DNA of 63,485 nucleotides. Source: an uncultured Lachnospiraceae bacterium (GTDB taxonomy: Bacteria > Bacillota > Clostridia > Lachnospirales > Lachnospiraceae). Position 1 is the first letter of the stretch. Each line of letters opens with the position of its first letter. The notes under the pieces were generated by a model that had not been told where the DNA came from, ran no database searches, and was given only the letters and a program-made list of their open reading frames with translations. Of this stretch, positions 35,310-44,314 are shown piece by piece. Both the position numbers and the translations under genes were made by a program. The stretch lies in contig CAMWHJ010000011.1 in NCBI GenBank assembly GCA_947174015.1, positions 1-63,485 on the forward strand, in the 5' to 3' direction.

Positions 35310-35639
35310 ACCGTATCTGGTTACACTATTACACTTCACTATCAATGTCATGACATTGGTTCAGCATAGCCATTCGCAAAACGCACCTATGGAGTAGATG
35401 CAGGTATGGGAATGATAGGATTTTGCAGAATACTTACAATCCTATTCTTTCTCTGCTGCACCATGCAGCTGACAAAAGAAGAGAGGGAGGAGCTGCTTGC
35501 TTTGGTTCCGGTACAGGGAAGTGCTATGGCAGTGGCAGGTATTTTATGTCTTTGGATACTTCTCATTGGTATGGGAGGTATTTTGTTGGCAGGCAGTACG
35601 CTTGCTGGAACAGGGAGAGAATGAAACCGAGGTGATAAG
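35310..35639. other. Gene-free gap between kinase and Rpn remnant
   Basis: A 330-nt stretch holding: a perfect 16-bp palindrome CAATGTCATGACATTG at 35343-35358; a 20-nt inverted copy of the end of cbiA (35369-35388); and a hairpin ATAGGATT/AATCCTAT at 35415-35445 followed by a pyrimidine-rich tail that may terminate the kinase transcript. An open frame at 35466-35624 could encode about 52 residues with a hydrophobic stretch (AMAVAGILCLWILLIG), but it has no Shine-Dalgarno sequence and I do not call it a gene. Confidence 0.5.
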
Positions 35640-36503
35640 GTGTCGGACGATACAAAGCAGACACAGGAAGTCAAGGCAAAACGTACCGCAAAAAACAGTG
35701 TGTTTTTAGACCTTTTTCAAGATAAAAAGAATTTACTTGCGCTGTATAAAACATTGCACCCAGAGGATACAGACGCAACAGAGGACACACTGGATATTGT
35801 AACAATAGACAATGTTTTGACAGATAATTTATATAATGATTTAGGCGTAATGGTGGGCAACAACAGATTGCTGTTACTGTTAGAAGCACAATCCAGTTGG
35901 ACGGTAAATATTTTAATCAGAATACTGTTGTACTTGGCACAGAGTTACCATGAATATTTTGAGCGAACCAGTCAGAGCCTATATAAGAGCAAGAAAGTAA
36001 AAATGCCAAAACCCTAATTATATGTGATATACACAGGCAACAAAGGCAGAAAACCCGATACAATATCATTATCACAAGAGTTTTTTGACGGTGCGGATAT
36101 TGACATTGAGATAAAAGCCAAAGTGATCTATGAGAGCGACAAGGACAACATTATCAATGAATACATTGTTTTTTGCAAAGTTTTTAATGAGCAGATAAAA
36201 GAGTATGGAATGACAAAACAGGCAGTTACAGAAACAATCCGTATTTGCAAGGATAGAAATATCTTAAAACAGTATTTAAGCAGCAAGGAAGTGGAGGTAG
36301 TAACGATTATGAAGAGTTTATTTGATGATGAGCAGATTATGAGGACTTATGCAAAAGATATTGAAAAGGAAACGGAAAGAAAGACAGCCGAAAGAATGAT
36401 AAGAAAGGGAAAAATGACCCTTGAAGAAATTGCAGATTGTGTATCTTTGCTGTCATTTGATGAATTAAAAGAACTTGAAGCCGAGGTAATGCAGTTAGCA
36501 TAA
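35640..36503 (+). pseudogene. Rpn family recombination-promoting nuclease/transposase, interrupted by one stop codon
   Basis: Two frames (125 and 159 aa) lie in the same reading frame and together form one Rpn/PD-(D/E)XK transposase-family protein of about 287 codons. TAA at 36015-36017 splits them. It falls in KMPKP-stop-LYVIYTG, where relatives read PKPELYVIYTG, so a single GAA-to-TAA change explains it. The N-terminal part carries the nuclease motif (DLGVMVGNNRLLLLLEAQS). The C-terminal part has the helical tail with TERKTAERMIRKGKMTLEEI. The GTG start follows GAGGTGA. The lesion looks recent because the second half shows no further decay. Confidence 0.85.
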
Positions 36504-36559
36504 TTAGCATAGCTAATAATTTAATATCAAAATAACAGCGTAAAGGTGCATGGAACAGT

Positions 36560-36691
36560 AATTTGCCCAAACCAGTGATGTATGTGATATATATAGGTGA
36601 GCAGAAAAATATTCCCAATACCATGTCACTGTTGCAGGAATATTTTGCGAGAATATCTGGAAAGCAGTTCTATGTAATTGAAAGTAACTAA
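36560..36691 (+). pseudogene. Fragment of a second Rpn family gene
   Basis: Reading from 36560 gives NLPKPVMYVIYIGEQKNIPN followed by TMSLLQEYF and a stop at 36689-36691. This is the same PKPxxYVIYxG region as in the gene at 35640, but diverged and without its 5' or 3' parts. It is a remnant of another family copy, just upstream of the helicase gene. Confidence 0.65.
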
Positions 36692-36731
36692 TCACATAGA
36701 ACTGCTAAAATACATATATGAGGTATCATAC

Positions 36732-39494
36732 ATGAACACAAAAAAATATATGATTATTCTGAAAAATGAAATAAGGACAAAAGAAGTAGTTTCCTGTAAG
36801 TATAATCCAAATTCCCAAAAATGGGATGTGGTCTTTGATAAAAATAGTAAGGTTTTTAGTTATGGATACTCAAATGTGCAGTTACTAAAAGAACCCAAAG
36901 TTTTAAATCCCAGTTTATTTCGTATCAGCAGAGCAGGAAAAACATTTTTTGATGTGCAGGAAATTTATGTTTTTTATGGAAAGGGAAATGCATACTGGCA
37001 TATTTGTTTTGGTAATGGCAGCGAAAGAGATTATGCACAAAATGAATTAAATATTAATAAATCCTGCCTCACAGATGCTATGTCAAATAATGTATTTGAG
37101 TATTTAAAACAGATTTCAAAATTAAGTGATCTGAGAAATAAAGATACCGGTGAAAAAATATTAGAAAAACGATATGAAAAGCTGACATATATTGATGAAA
37201 AGCTGGCATTGGCAAGATATTTGAATCCAACTAATGGACAGAAAATGTATCAAAAGGACATTGTACCCATATTTCCATTTGGATGTAACAAAAGTCAGTA
37301 TAGGGCTGTGAAAAATGCATTGCAAAATCAAATAAGTGTAATTCAGGGACCTCCCGGAACAGGAAAAACACAAACAATTCTAAATATCATAGCCAATATT
37401 TTAATGCAGGGAAAAACGGTTCAAATAGTTTCAAATAACAATGCAGCCATAGAAAATGTGTATGAAAAGCTTTCGTCGCCAAAGTATAATTTGGAATTTC
37501 TTGTTGCATCATTAGGTAATGTTGAAAATAAAAAAAGATTTATTGAAAATCAGGATAACACCTATCCAAAGTTTTCAGATTGGCTGATGCAAGAATCAGG
37601 ATTAAATTCTTTGGAGGAAGTAAGAAAGAAATCGGAGCAGTTAGGAGTTATTTTTGAAAAACAGGAAAGATTAGCATGTCTTAAACAGGAACTTGCACAG
37701 TTAGAATTGGAACAAAAGTATTTTGAAAAATATTTGTCTGAAACAAATGTTAATATTGATTCCATACGGATTGGTAAAAAGATATCTTCAAAACAGTTCA
37801 TGGAGTTGTGGCAAAAATGTCAGGGATTGTCGGAAAGCAACAAAAAGCTTGGATTTGTCTTTCGATTAAAGAGTATATTTTTGTATGGTATTAGCGACTG
37901 GACATTTTATAAACAGGATATTTCAAAAATAATCACTGCATTTCAAGGGCTGTTTTTGAAATATAAGAGAATGGAAATCATGGAAGAAATTAATGTGATA
38001 ACAGAGTATTTTCACAATGTAAATGTCAATTTACTCAATGACATGTGTAATCAGTCAATGGCAATACTAAAGGATACCTTAGCAAGAAGATATGGGAAAA
38101 AAGTGAAGAGAACAAGATTTTCAGAAGATGATTTATGGAAAAACTCTCAGGCAGTGCTGATGGAATATCCAGTTGTGTTAAGCACTACATTTTCTTCCAG
38201 AACCAGTTTAAATAGTAGTGTGGAATATGATTATCTGATTATGGATGAAGCATCGCAGGTTGATATTGCCACAGGTGCATTAGCACTTTCCTGTGCTAAA
38301 AATGCAGTTATTGTGGGAGATACCAAACAGTTGCCCAATGTGGTGAAAGAGGAAGTAAAGAAGAGGTCAGGAGCAATATTTCAGGGTTTTAATATTAGTA
38401 AAGGATATCAATTTACAAAGAGTTTCCTTCAGTCAGTGTTGGATGTTATTCCTGATGTAACACAGGTTTTGTTGAGAGAGCATTATCGCTGCCATCCTAA
38501 AATAATTAATTTTTGTAATCAAAAATTTTATAATGGTGAGCTGATTATCATGACAGATGACAGTGGTGAGGAAAATGTGCTTATGGCAATGAAAACCGTA
38601 GTAGGTAATCATGAGAGGGAACATTATAGTCAGAGACAAATAGATGTGATAAAAAATGAAGTTCTGTCCAACTTACAACCGAAACGGAATGAAATTGGTA
38701 TTATTACACCATATAAAAATCAGGTACAAGCTATGAAGAAGCAGTTGGAAGGAATAGATGTTTCGACGGTTCATAAATTTCAAGGAAGAGAAAAGGATAC
38801 CATTATAATTTCAACAGTTGATGATGAGATTTCTGATTTTGCAGACGATCCTTATCTTTTAAATGTAGCTGTTTCGAGGGCAAAGAAGAAACTAATTTTG
38901 GTTGTATCAGGGAATGAACAATCCCCGGAAAAAAATATCAGTGATTTAACAGCTTATATTCAGTACAACAATTTTCAGGTGCAAGAAAGTAAAATATATT
39001 CTGTATTTGATTATTTATATAAGCAATATACAGAGGCAAGAAAAAGGTACATAGACCAACATAAGAAGATTTCAGAATATGACTCTGAGAATTTGATGTA
39101 TGGGCTTATTTCAGATATCTTAAGTGTGAATGCATATACCGGTTTAGATGTGATTAGTCATTTCCTTTTGAATATGTTGATACGAAATTATGATTTGTTG
39201 AATGACAGAGAGTGTAAATATGCCATGCATCCTGCAACTCATTTGGATTTTCTGATTTATAACAGGATAAGTAAATTGCCAATTTTGGCTTTAGAAGTTG
39301 ACGGATATGATTTTCATAAACCCGGAACAGTTCAATCGGAAAGGGATAAATTGAAAAATCATATCTTAGAATTATATGATATTCCACTATTGCGGTTTCA
39401 TACAAACGGAAGCGGAGAGAAAGAGGTAATCGAAGCAAAACTGGCGGAATTAGCCTGTGGAGAGCGATTGTCTGCTTGCGACTATTGTCAGTGA
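36732..39494 (+). CDS. SF1 helicase fused to a C-terminal PD-(D/E)XK-like nuclease (putative defence protein)
   Basis: A 920-aa soluble protein. Residues 1-190 are unassigned. An SF1 (UPF1/DNA2-like, AAA_11/AAA_12) helicase follows: Walker A GPPGTGKT at 206-213, a long helical insertion, Walker B MDEAS at 504-508, GDTKQLP, LREHYRCHP, HKFQGREKD near 681-689 and AVSRAKKK with R716. The C-terminus (about 800-915) has LDFLI with D839, ALEVDG with E855 and D857, then a conserved H, R and K. This resembles DUF2726/Vsr-type endonucleases. ATG36732 has GAGGT seven bases upstream; TTG36678 is in frame. It is A/T-rich and alone in the island. Similar helicase-nuclease fusions are known in antiphage systems, but I cannot assign it to a named one. 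Confidence 0.88.
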   Translation: MNTKKYMIILKNEIRTKEVVSCKYNPNSQKWDVVFDKNSKVFSYGYSNVQLLKEPKVLNPSLFRISRAGKTFFDVQEIYVFYGKGNAYWHICFGNGSERDYAQNELNINKSCLTDAMSNNVFEYLKQISKLSDLRNKDTGEKILEKRYEKLTYIDEKLALARYLNPTNGQKMYQKDIVPIFPFGCNKSQYRAVKNALQNQISVIQGPPGTGKTQTILNIIANILMQGKTVQIVSNNNAAIENVYEKLSSPKYNLEFLVASLGNVENKKRFIENQDNTYPKFSDWLMQESGLNSLEEVRKKSEQLGVIFEKQERLACLKQELAQLELEQKYFEKYLSETNVNIDSIRIGKKISSKQFMELWQKCQGLSESNKKLGFVFRLKSIFLYGISDWTFYKQDISKIITAFQGLFLKYKRMEIMEEINVITEYFHNVNVNLLNDMCNQSMAILKDTLARRYGKKVKRTRFSEDDLWKNSQAVLMEYPVVLSTTFSSRTSLNSSVEYDYLIMDEASQVDIATGALALSCAKNAVIVGDTKQLPNVVKEEVKKRSGAIFQGFNISKGYQFTKSFLQSVLDVIPDVTQVLLREHYRCHPKIINFCNQKFYNGELIIMTDDSGEENVLMAMKTVVGNHEREHYSQRQIDVIKNEVLSNLQPKRNEIGIITPYKNQVQAMKKQLEGIDVSTVHKFQGREKDTIIISTVDDEISDFADDPYLLNVAVSRAKKKLILVVSGNEQSPEKNISDLTAYIQYNNFQVQESKIYSVFDYLYKQYTEARKRYIDQHKKISEYDSENLMYGLISDILSVNAYTGLDVISHFLLNMLIRNYDLLNDRECKYAMHPATHLDFLIYNRISKLPILALEVDGYDFHKPGTVQSERDKLKNHILELYDIPLLRFHTNGSGEKEVIEAKLAELACGERLSACDYCQ

Positions 39495-39539
39495 TATATC
39501 TGTGCTATCCAAAAGGTGATTTTGTATGGATTTCTGCGT

Positions 39540-39566
39540 GTAACCGTGAAAGCACCGAATAGTCAC
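39540..39566. repeat. Intergenic palindrome, family A (copy 3, diverged)
   Basis: 27 bp with arms GTAACCGT and ATAGTCAC and the same spacing as copies 1 and 2, preceded by a GTATGG-type sequence. It marks the end of the accessory island before the cobalamin genes resume. Confidence 0.55.
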
Positions 39567-39602
39567 GAAAAAGCATAAAAAGAGAAAGCGTAGGTTTTTA
39601 AC

Positions 39603-40013
39603 ATGAAAAGAATATTGGTAATCGGCGGAGCCTGTCAGGGAAAGACGGAATGGGTGGAGAAAAATTTTTCAGGATACCGGAACATTTTTATAGAAGAGCT
39701 GTTAAAAGAAAATAGGCTGGGGCAGATGCATCACGGTGTCCGGATCAATAAGTTTCATCTGATTATGAAACAATGGCTTTGGGAGGGACGGGAATATAAG
39801 AAAGAAGTGTCGCTGTTTATGAAAAATCCCTCTTGGCTGGTGGCATCAGATGAAATTGGAAACGGTGTGGTGCCGGTGTCCAAAGAGGACAGGCGTTGGC
39901 GAGAGGAAACCGGAAGAATGTTGTGTGAACTGGCAAAGGAGGCAGATGAAGTGTATCGCATTTATTGTGGTATCGCGACCAGGATAAAAGGATGTGATAA
40001 GCAATGCTTTTGA
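39603..40013 (+). CDS. Short CobU-like protein
   Basis: A 136-aa protein with P-loop GGACQGKTEW at residues 8-17 and a C-terminal SDEIGNGVVPVSKEDRRWRE then ETGRMLCELAKEADEVY. This matches the second half of CobU (NExGxGxVP and the ADEVY region). The middle, including the RRHRxxR histidine segment, is missing, so it is about 50 aa shorter than CobU. It overlaps cbiB by 10 nt, firmly inside the cobalamin operon. It may supply only one activity or complement CobU at 29832, which lacks the NExGxGxVP motif. Function is inferred. Confidence 0.75.
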   Translation: MKRILVIGGACQGKTEWVEKNFSGYRNIFIEELLKENRLGQMHHGVRINKFHLIMKQWLWEGREYKKEVSLFMKNPSWLVASDEIGNGVVPVSKEDRRWREETGRMLCELAKEADEVYRIYCGIATRIKGCDKQCF

Positions 40014-40975
40014 GTCTGTATGCCTGTATCATCGGCTTTTGCTTGGATTTATTCTTTGGCGATCCACATTGGATGTGGTTTCACCCCGTCCGCCTTATTG
40101 GAACACTGATAGCAAAAGGAGAGAAGTTTCTTCGCAAAGGGTGTGAAGATAAGCCGAAAAGATTGATGGCAGCAGGTGCAGTTTTGTTTTTCTTTGTATC
40201 CGGCTGTTCTTTTTTCGTACCCTATGGGATTCTTCGTGTGTGCAGAGAAATCCATCCACTGTTGATGCTGGCAATAGAAAGTGTGTTCTGTTACTTTCTT
40301 TATGCGGCAAAATCCTTGAAGGCGGAGAGTATGAGTGTATACAAAGCTCTGTGCAGCAAAGATTTGGAAGCGGCAAGAAAGGCAGTATCCATGATTGTGG
40401 GACGGGATGTAAATTCCTTAGATGAGGAAGGTGTGGCAAAGGCAGCAGTGGAAACGGTGGCAGAAAATACCTCGGACGGTGTGATAGCTCCTATGTTGTT
40501 TATGATTTTGGGTGGAGCTCCTCTGGGATTTTTCTATAAAGCAATTAATACTATGGATTCCATGATTGCTTACAAAAATGAAAGATATATATTTTTTGGC
40601 AGATTTGCCGCTAAGGCAGATGATTTGGCGAATTACATTCCAGCCAGATTAAGTGCTTTCTTTATGCTGGCAGCATCCTATCTGATGCCAAAGTTTCATG
40701 GGAAAAATGCCTTAAAGATATATCTGCGGGATCGGAAAAAAAGTGAAAGCCCCAATTCGGCTCAGACGGAAGCTGTGTGTGCGGGTGCCTTGCAGGTTTG
40801 TCTGCTGGGAGATGCTTATTACTTTGGAGAACTCCACAAAAAGGAATGTATTGGCGATCCCATAGAGCCGGTGACCCCGGAGAAAATCGTGCAGGCAAAT
40901 CAACTGATGTATGCTGCCACAGTGATTGGATTGGCTGTTATGGTGCTGCTAAAATTTGTATCAGTGGGAGATTGA
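40004..40975 (+). CDS. cbiB: Adenosylcobinamide-phosphate synthase CbiB
   Basis: Attaches aminopropanol phosphate to adenosylcobyric acid. The 323-aa polytopic membrane protein has FCLDLFFGDPHWMWFHPVRLIG near its start (split across a membrane helix). It also has VAENTSDGVIAPMLF, YKAINTMDSMIAYKNERY and SPNSAQTEAVCAGALQV-type motifs. Its start overlaps the CobU-like gene and the cobD ribosome binding site begins just past its stop. Confidence 0.95.
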   Translation: MLLSLYACIIGFCLDLFFGDPHWMWFHPVRLIGTLIAKGEKFLRKGCEDKPKRLMAAGAVLFFFVSGCSFFVPYGILRVCREIHPLLMLAIESVFCYFLYAAKSLKAESMSVYKALCSKDLEAARKAVSMIVGRDVNSLDEEGVAKAAVETVAENTSDGVIAPMLFMILGGAPLGFFYKAINTMDSMIAYKNERYIFFGRFAAKADDLANYIPARLSAFFMLAASYLMPKFHGKNALKIYLRDRKKSESPNSAQTEAVCAGALQVCLLGDAYYFGELHKKECIGDPIEPVTPEKIVQANQLMYAATVIGLAVMVLLKFVSVGD

Positions 40976-40994
40976 GCTTAAAGGAGGAAATGTT

Positions 40995-42035
40995 TTGGAA
41001 AATGTACATGGAGGAGACATTTATTCTTATGACAGGATGGAAGATTTGGTGGACTTTTCAGCAAATGTCAACCCCTTGGGGACACCAAAAAGTGTCATTG
41101 CAGCGGCAAAAGAAAAGCTTTCTGAGATACACCGTTATCCCGATTTTTATTCCAGAACCTTAAGAGAAAGCATTGGTGCAGAGGAGGGTATTCCCAAAGA
41201 GTGGATTATCTGCGGCAACGGGGCGGCAGATTTGATTTATCGGCTGATCTTTGCACAAAAGCCGAAAAAGGCATTGGTGCTGTCTCCCGGATTTTCAGAA
41301 TACCAGCAGGCACTTCATGCAGCAGGAAGTCAGGTAAAACATTATTATCTCAATAAAGAGACTTTTTGTCTGGAGGAAGATTTTTTGGACGTGCTTACGG
41401 AGGATTTGGATCTGATTTGTCTTTGCAGCCCCAATAACCCCACAGGCAAAGTGATTGAGAAATTGCTGTTATGGAAAATCAGTCAGGTCTGCAAAGAGAA
41501 AGGAATCTTTTTGTTACTGGATGAGTGCTTTTATGATTTTTTAGATAACCCCCATGAACATACTTTATTGGAACAGGCAAAGAAAGACAAAAATATTTTT
41601 CTGTTACGGGCTTTTACAAAAATGTATGGCATGGCAGGAATCCGGTTGGGTTATGGCATCTGCAAAAATACCCATTTGCTGGATCGAATGTATCAGTGCG
41701 GACCTCCATGGAGTGTGTCAATTCCGGCACAGGCTGCCGGGATTGCCGCATTGCAGGAAAGAGATTTTCCTAAGAAGGTGAGAGATGATATCAAGAGAGA
41801 AAAGCAGGTGTTGTACAAAGCCTTAGATGACATAAATATCACCTATTGGAAAAGTGATGCCAATTACATTTTTTTTAAAGCAGCAGAAGGCTTAAAGGAA
41901 GCATTGATTTTAAAGGGCATACTGATTCGTGATTGCAGTAATTATCATGGGCTGACAAAAGGCTATTATAGGATTGCAATAAAGTCTGCAAGAGAAAATC
42001 AGATGCTAATTCAGGCATTGAGAGAAATTCTGTAG
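40995..42035 (+). CDS. cobD: Threonine-phosphate decarboxylase CobD
   Basis: A PLP enzyme making (R)-1-amino-2-propanol phosphate for the nucleotide loop. The 346-aa fold-I aminotransferase-like product has DFSANVNPLG at the N-terminus, CSPNNPTGKVI, LLDECFYDF and the PLP lysine in FTKMYGMAGIRLGYG. The start is probably TTG40995, because AAAGGAGG ends seven bases upstream. No ATG or GTG in frame fits both the ribosome binding site and family similarity. It follows cbiB by 19 nt. Confidence 0.92.
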   Translation: MENVHGGDIYSYDRMEDLVDFSANVNPLGTPKSVIAAAKEKLSEIHRYPDFYSRTLRESIGAEEGIPKEWIICGNGAADLIYRLIFAQKPKKALVLSPGFSEYQQALHAAGSQVKHYYLNKETFCLEEDFLDVLTEDLDLICLCSPNNPTGKVIEKLLLWKISQVCKEKGIFLLLDECFYDFLDNPHEHTLLEQAKKDKNIFLLRAFTKMYGMAGIRLGYGICKNTHLLDRMYQCGPPWSVSIPAQAAGIAALQERDFPKKVRDDIKREKQVLYKALDDINITYWKSDANYIFFKAAEGLKEALILKGILIRDCSNYHGLTKGYYRIAIKSARENQMLIQALREIL

Positions 42036-42071
42036 CCAAACTGCAAAGCCGATTGCAAAGGAGTAAATATT

Positions 42072-43586
42072 ATGGCAAAATCAATTATGATACAGGGAAC
42101 AATGTCCAATGTGGGGAAGAGTCTTCTGGTGGGAGCACTGTGCCGGATTTTTCATCAGGATGGGTATAAGACAGCACCCTTTAAGTCCCAGAATATGGCA
42201 TTAAATTCCTATATTACCAAGGAAGGCTTGGAGATGGGACGGGCACAGGTAATGCAGGCAGAAGCAGCGGGAATCGAACCATCGGCAGTGATGAATCCTA
42301 TTTTATTAAAGCCCACCAACGATACAGGTTCGCAGATCATTATCAATGGAGAAGTAGTAGGAACCATGTCGGCAGTGGAATATTATCAAAAGAAAAAACA
42401 ATTTGTCCCAATGATTTTAGATGCCTATCACAAATTAGAGGAACAATATGATATTATAGTAATAGAAGGTGCCGGAAGTCCTGCCGAGATTAATTTGAAG
42501 GAACATGATATTGTGAATATGGGCATGGCGAAAATGGCGAAGGCTCCGGTGCTTTTAGCAGGGGATATTGACCGGGGCGGCGTGTTTGCCCAACTGCTTG
42601 GCACTATTTCCCTGCTGACCAAAGAGGAGCAGTGTTATGTCAAAGGTATGGTGATCAATAAATTTCGTGGTGATAAGAAGATCCTCCAACCGGGAATTGA
42701 TATGTTAGAGGAACGGGCTAAAATACCGGTATTGGGGGTAGTGCCGTATCTGTATTTAGATATTGATGATGAGGACAGCTTATCTGGAAGATTTGCCAAA
42801 AAGGAGACAGCAGGACTAGTGGATATTGTGGTGATTCGAGTGCCGAGAATTTCCAATTTCACAGATTTCAATGTTTTTGAATGTATGGATGAAGTATCTC
42901 TTCGCTATGTGTCCACGGCGGAGCAGCTTGGCAATCCGGACATGATTTTGCTTCCGGGAAGCAAAAATACCATTGGGGATCTGCTGTGGATGCGGCAGAA
43001 TGGTATGGAAGCCAGGATTTTGCAGCAGGCAAAGGCAGGCAGGATTATCTTTGGTGTTTGCGGTGGCTATCAGATGTTAGGGGAGACGATTTCAGATCCG
43101 GAAGGTTTGGAACAAAGAGGAACTGTCAGGGGGATGGGACTTCTTCCCATTCATACCATATTTCAGACAGAAAAAGCAAGGAGAAGAGTTACAGGGCATT
43201 TTGGCAAAATAGAGGGAAAATTAAAATCATTGTCCGGGGTTCAGGTGGAGGGATATGAGATTCACATGGGAACATCTCAAAGGAATGGCAGTGTCAAAGA
43301 ACTTACGAGAGTTGTGAATACCTTAGAGAATGGCGAAGAAAAAATAGATGGCGCCCAGGAAGAAAATGTATATGGAAGTTATGTGCATGGAATTTTTGAT
43401 GCACCGGAAGTAGCGAAAACCATTGTGGCGGAGATTTTAAAAGAAAAAGGGTTAGACAGCAGCAAAGTGACCTCATTTCACAGAAAAGAGTATAAAGAAA
43501 GCCAGTATGATGCACTGGCAGATGCGGTGCGATCTTCCTGCCATATGGAACAGATTTACCGGATTATGGACAAGGGAATTACATAA
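42072..43586 (+). CDS. cbiP: Cobyric acid synthase
   Basis: Amidates four side chains of adenosylcobyrinic acid a,c-diamide. The 504-aa product begins [20 protein letters not shown], a modified P-loop typical of CbiP/CobQ. It contains [10 protein letters not shown] and [11 protein letters not shown] and ends in a glutamine amidotransferase domain with nucleophile C330 in [10 protein letters not shown] and a late SYVHGIFD histidine. Confidence 0.96.
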   Translation: MAKSIMIQGTMSNVGKSLLVGALCRIFHQDGYKTAPFKSQNMALNSYITKEGLEMGRAQVMQAEAAGIEPSAVMNPILLKPTNDTGSQIIINGEVVGTMSAVEYYQKKKQFVPMILDAYHKLEEQYDIIVIEGAGSPAEINLKEHDIVNMGMAKMAKAPVLLAGDIDRGGVFAQLLGTISLLTKEEQCYVKGMVINKFRGDKKILQPGIDMLEERAKIPVLGVVPYLYLDIDDEDSLSGRFAKKETAGLVDIVVIRVPRISNFTDFNVFECMDEVSLRYVSTAEQLGNPDMILLPGSKNTIGDLLWMRQNGMEARILQQAKAGRIIFGVCGGYQMLGETISDPEGLEQRGTVRGMGLLPIHTIFQTEKARRRVTGHFGKIEGKLKSLSGVQVEGYEIHMGTSQRNGSVKELTRVVNTLENGEEKIDGAQEENVYGSYVHGIFDAPEVAKTIVAEILKEKGLDSSKVTSFHRKEYKESQYDALADAVRSSCHMEQIYRIMDKGIT

Positions 43587-43663
43587 TTGTTTTTTAACTT
43601 TATAGCTGCAAAAAGATGCAGCATTCTGGATTTGCTCATTTATTGATATCAGGAAAGTAGAGT

Positions 43664-44314
43664 GTGAATATGGAATTAGAACAGGTATTGCCAAGAGAAA
43701 TAGAACAAAGAAGTTTTGAGATCATCACAGAAGAATTGCAGGGGAGAACCTTTCCGCCGGAGCAGGAGCCCATTATCAAGCGTGTGATTCATACCTCAGC
43801 GGATTTTGATTATGCAGACAATCTATGCTTTTCCGAAGATGCGGTAACAAAAGCCTGGGAAGCCATCAAAGGAGGTGCTTCCATTGTGACGGATACCCAG
43901 ATGACGAAGGCAGGAATTAATAAAAGCTCTCTGGCAAAATTCGGCGGCGAAGTATTTTGTTTTATGAGTGATGAGGATGTGGCAAAAGAGGCCGGAAAAA
44001 GAGAAGTGACAAGAGCCACAGTGTCTATGGAGAAAGCTGCAGGAATCAAGGGGAAACTTATTTTTGCCATTGGCAATGCCCCCACAGCTTTAGTCAGCCT
44101 GTATGAGTTAATCAAGGAAGGAAAATTATCCCCCCAATTAATTATCGGTGTTCCTGTAGGCTTTGTGAATGTGATACCTGCCAAGGAACTGATTATGCAG
44201 GCAGGAGTTCCCTATATTGTGGCACGGGGAAGAAAGGGTGGCAGCAATGTGGCGGCCGCCATCTGCAATGCCTTGCTTTACCAGATAGACAGTGAGAGAG
44301 GTGGAAGTAAGTGA
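43664..44314 (+). CDS. cbiC: Precorrin-8X / cobalt-precorrin-8 methylmutase
   Basis: Moves the C11 methyl group to C12, giving (hydrogeno)cobyrinic acid. The 216-aa product has RSFEIITEEL, VIHTSADFDYADNLCFS with the catalytic histidine, and IVTDTQMTKAGI, all diagnostic of CbiC/CobH. GTG43664 follows AGGAAAG by six bases and ATG43670 by twelve; either may be used. The stop overlaps the hemA start, linking the corrin genes to the tetrapyrrole precursor genes. Confidence 0.95.
   Translation: MNMELEQVLPREIEQRSFEIITEELQGRTFPPEQEPIIKRVIHTSADFDYADNLCFSEDAVTKAWEAIKGGASIVTDTQMTKAGINKSSLAKFGGEVFCFMSDEDVAKEAGKREVTRATVSMEKAAGIKGKLIFAIGNAPTALVSLYELIKEGKLSPQLIIGVPVGFVNVIPAKELIMQAGVPYIVARGRKGGSNVAAAICNALLYQIDSERGGSK

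Noticed and set aside
35406-35624. Small membrane protein of 52-72 residues
   Set aside because: Hydrophobic stretch present, but no start codon with a credible ribosome binding site, and the region overlaps a hairpin.
31148-39602. Prophage or integrative element
   Set aside because: No integrase, structural phage genes, conjugation genes or clear attachment-site repeats were found.
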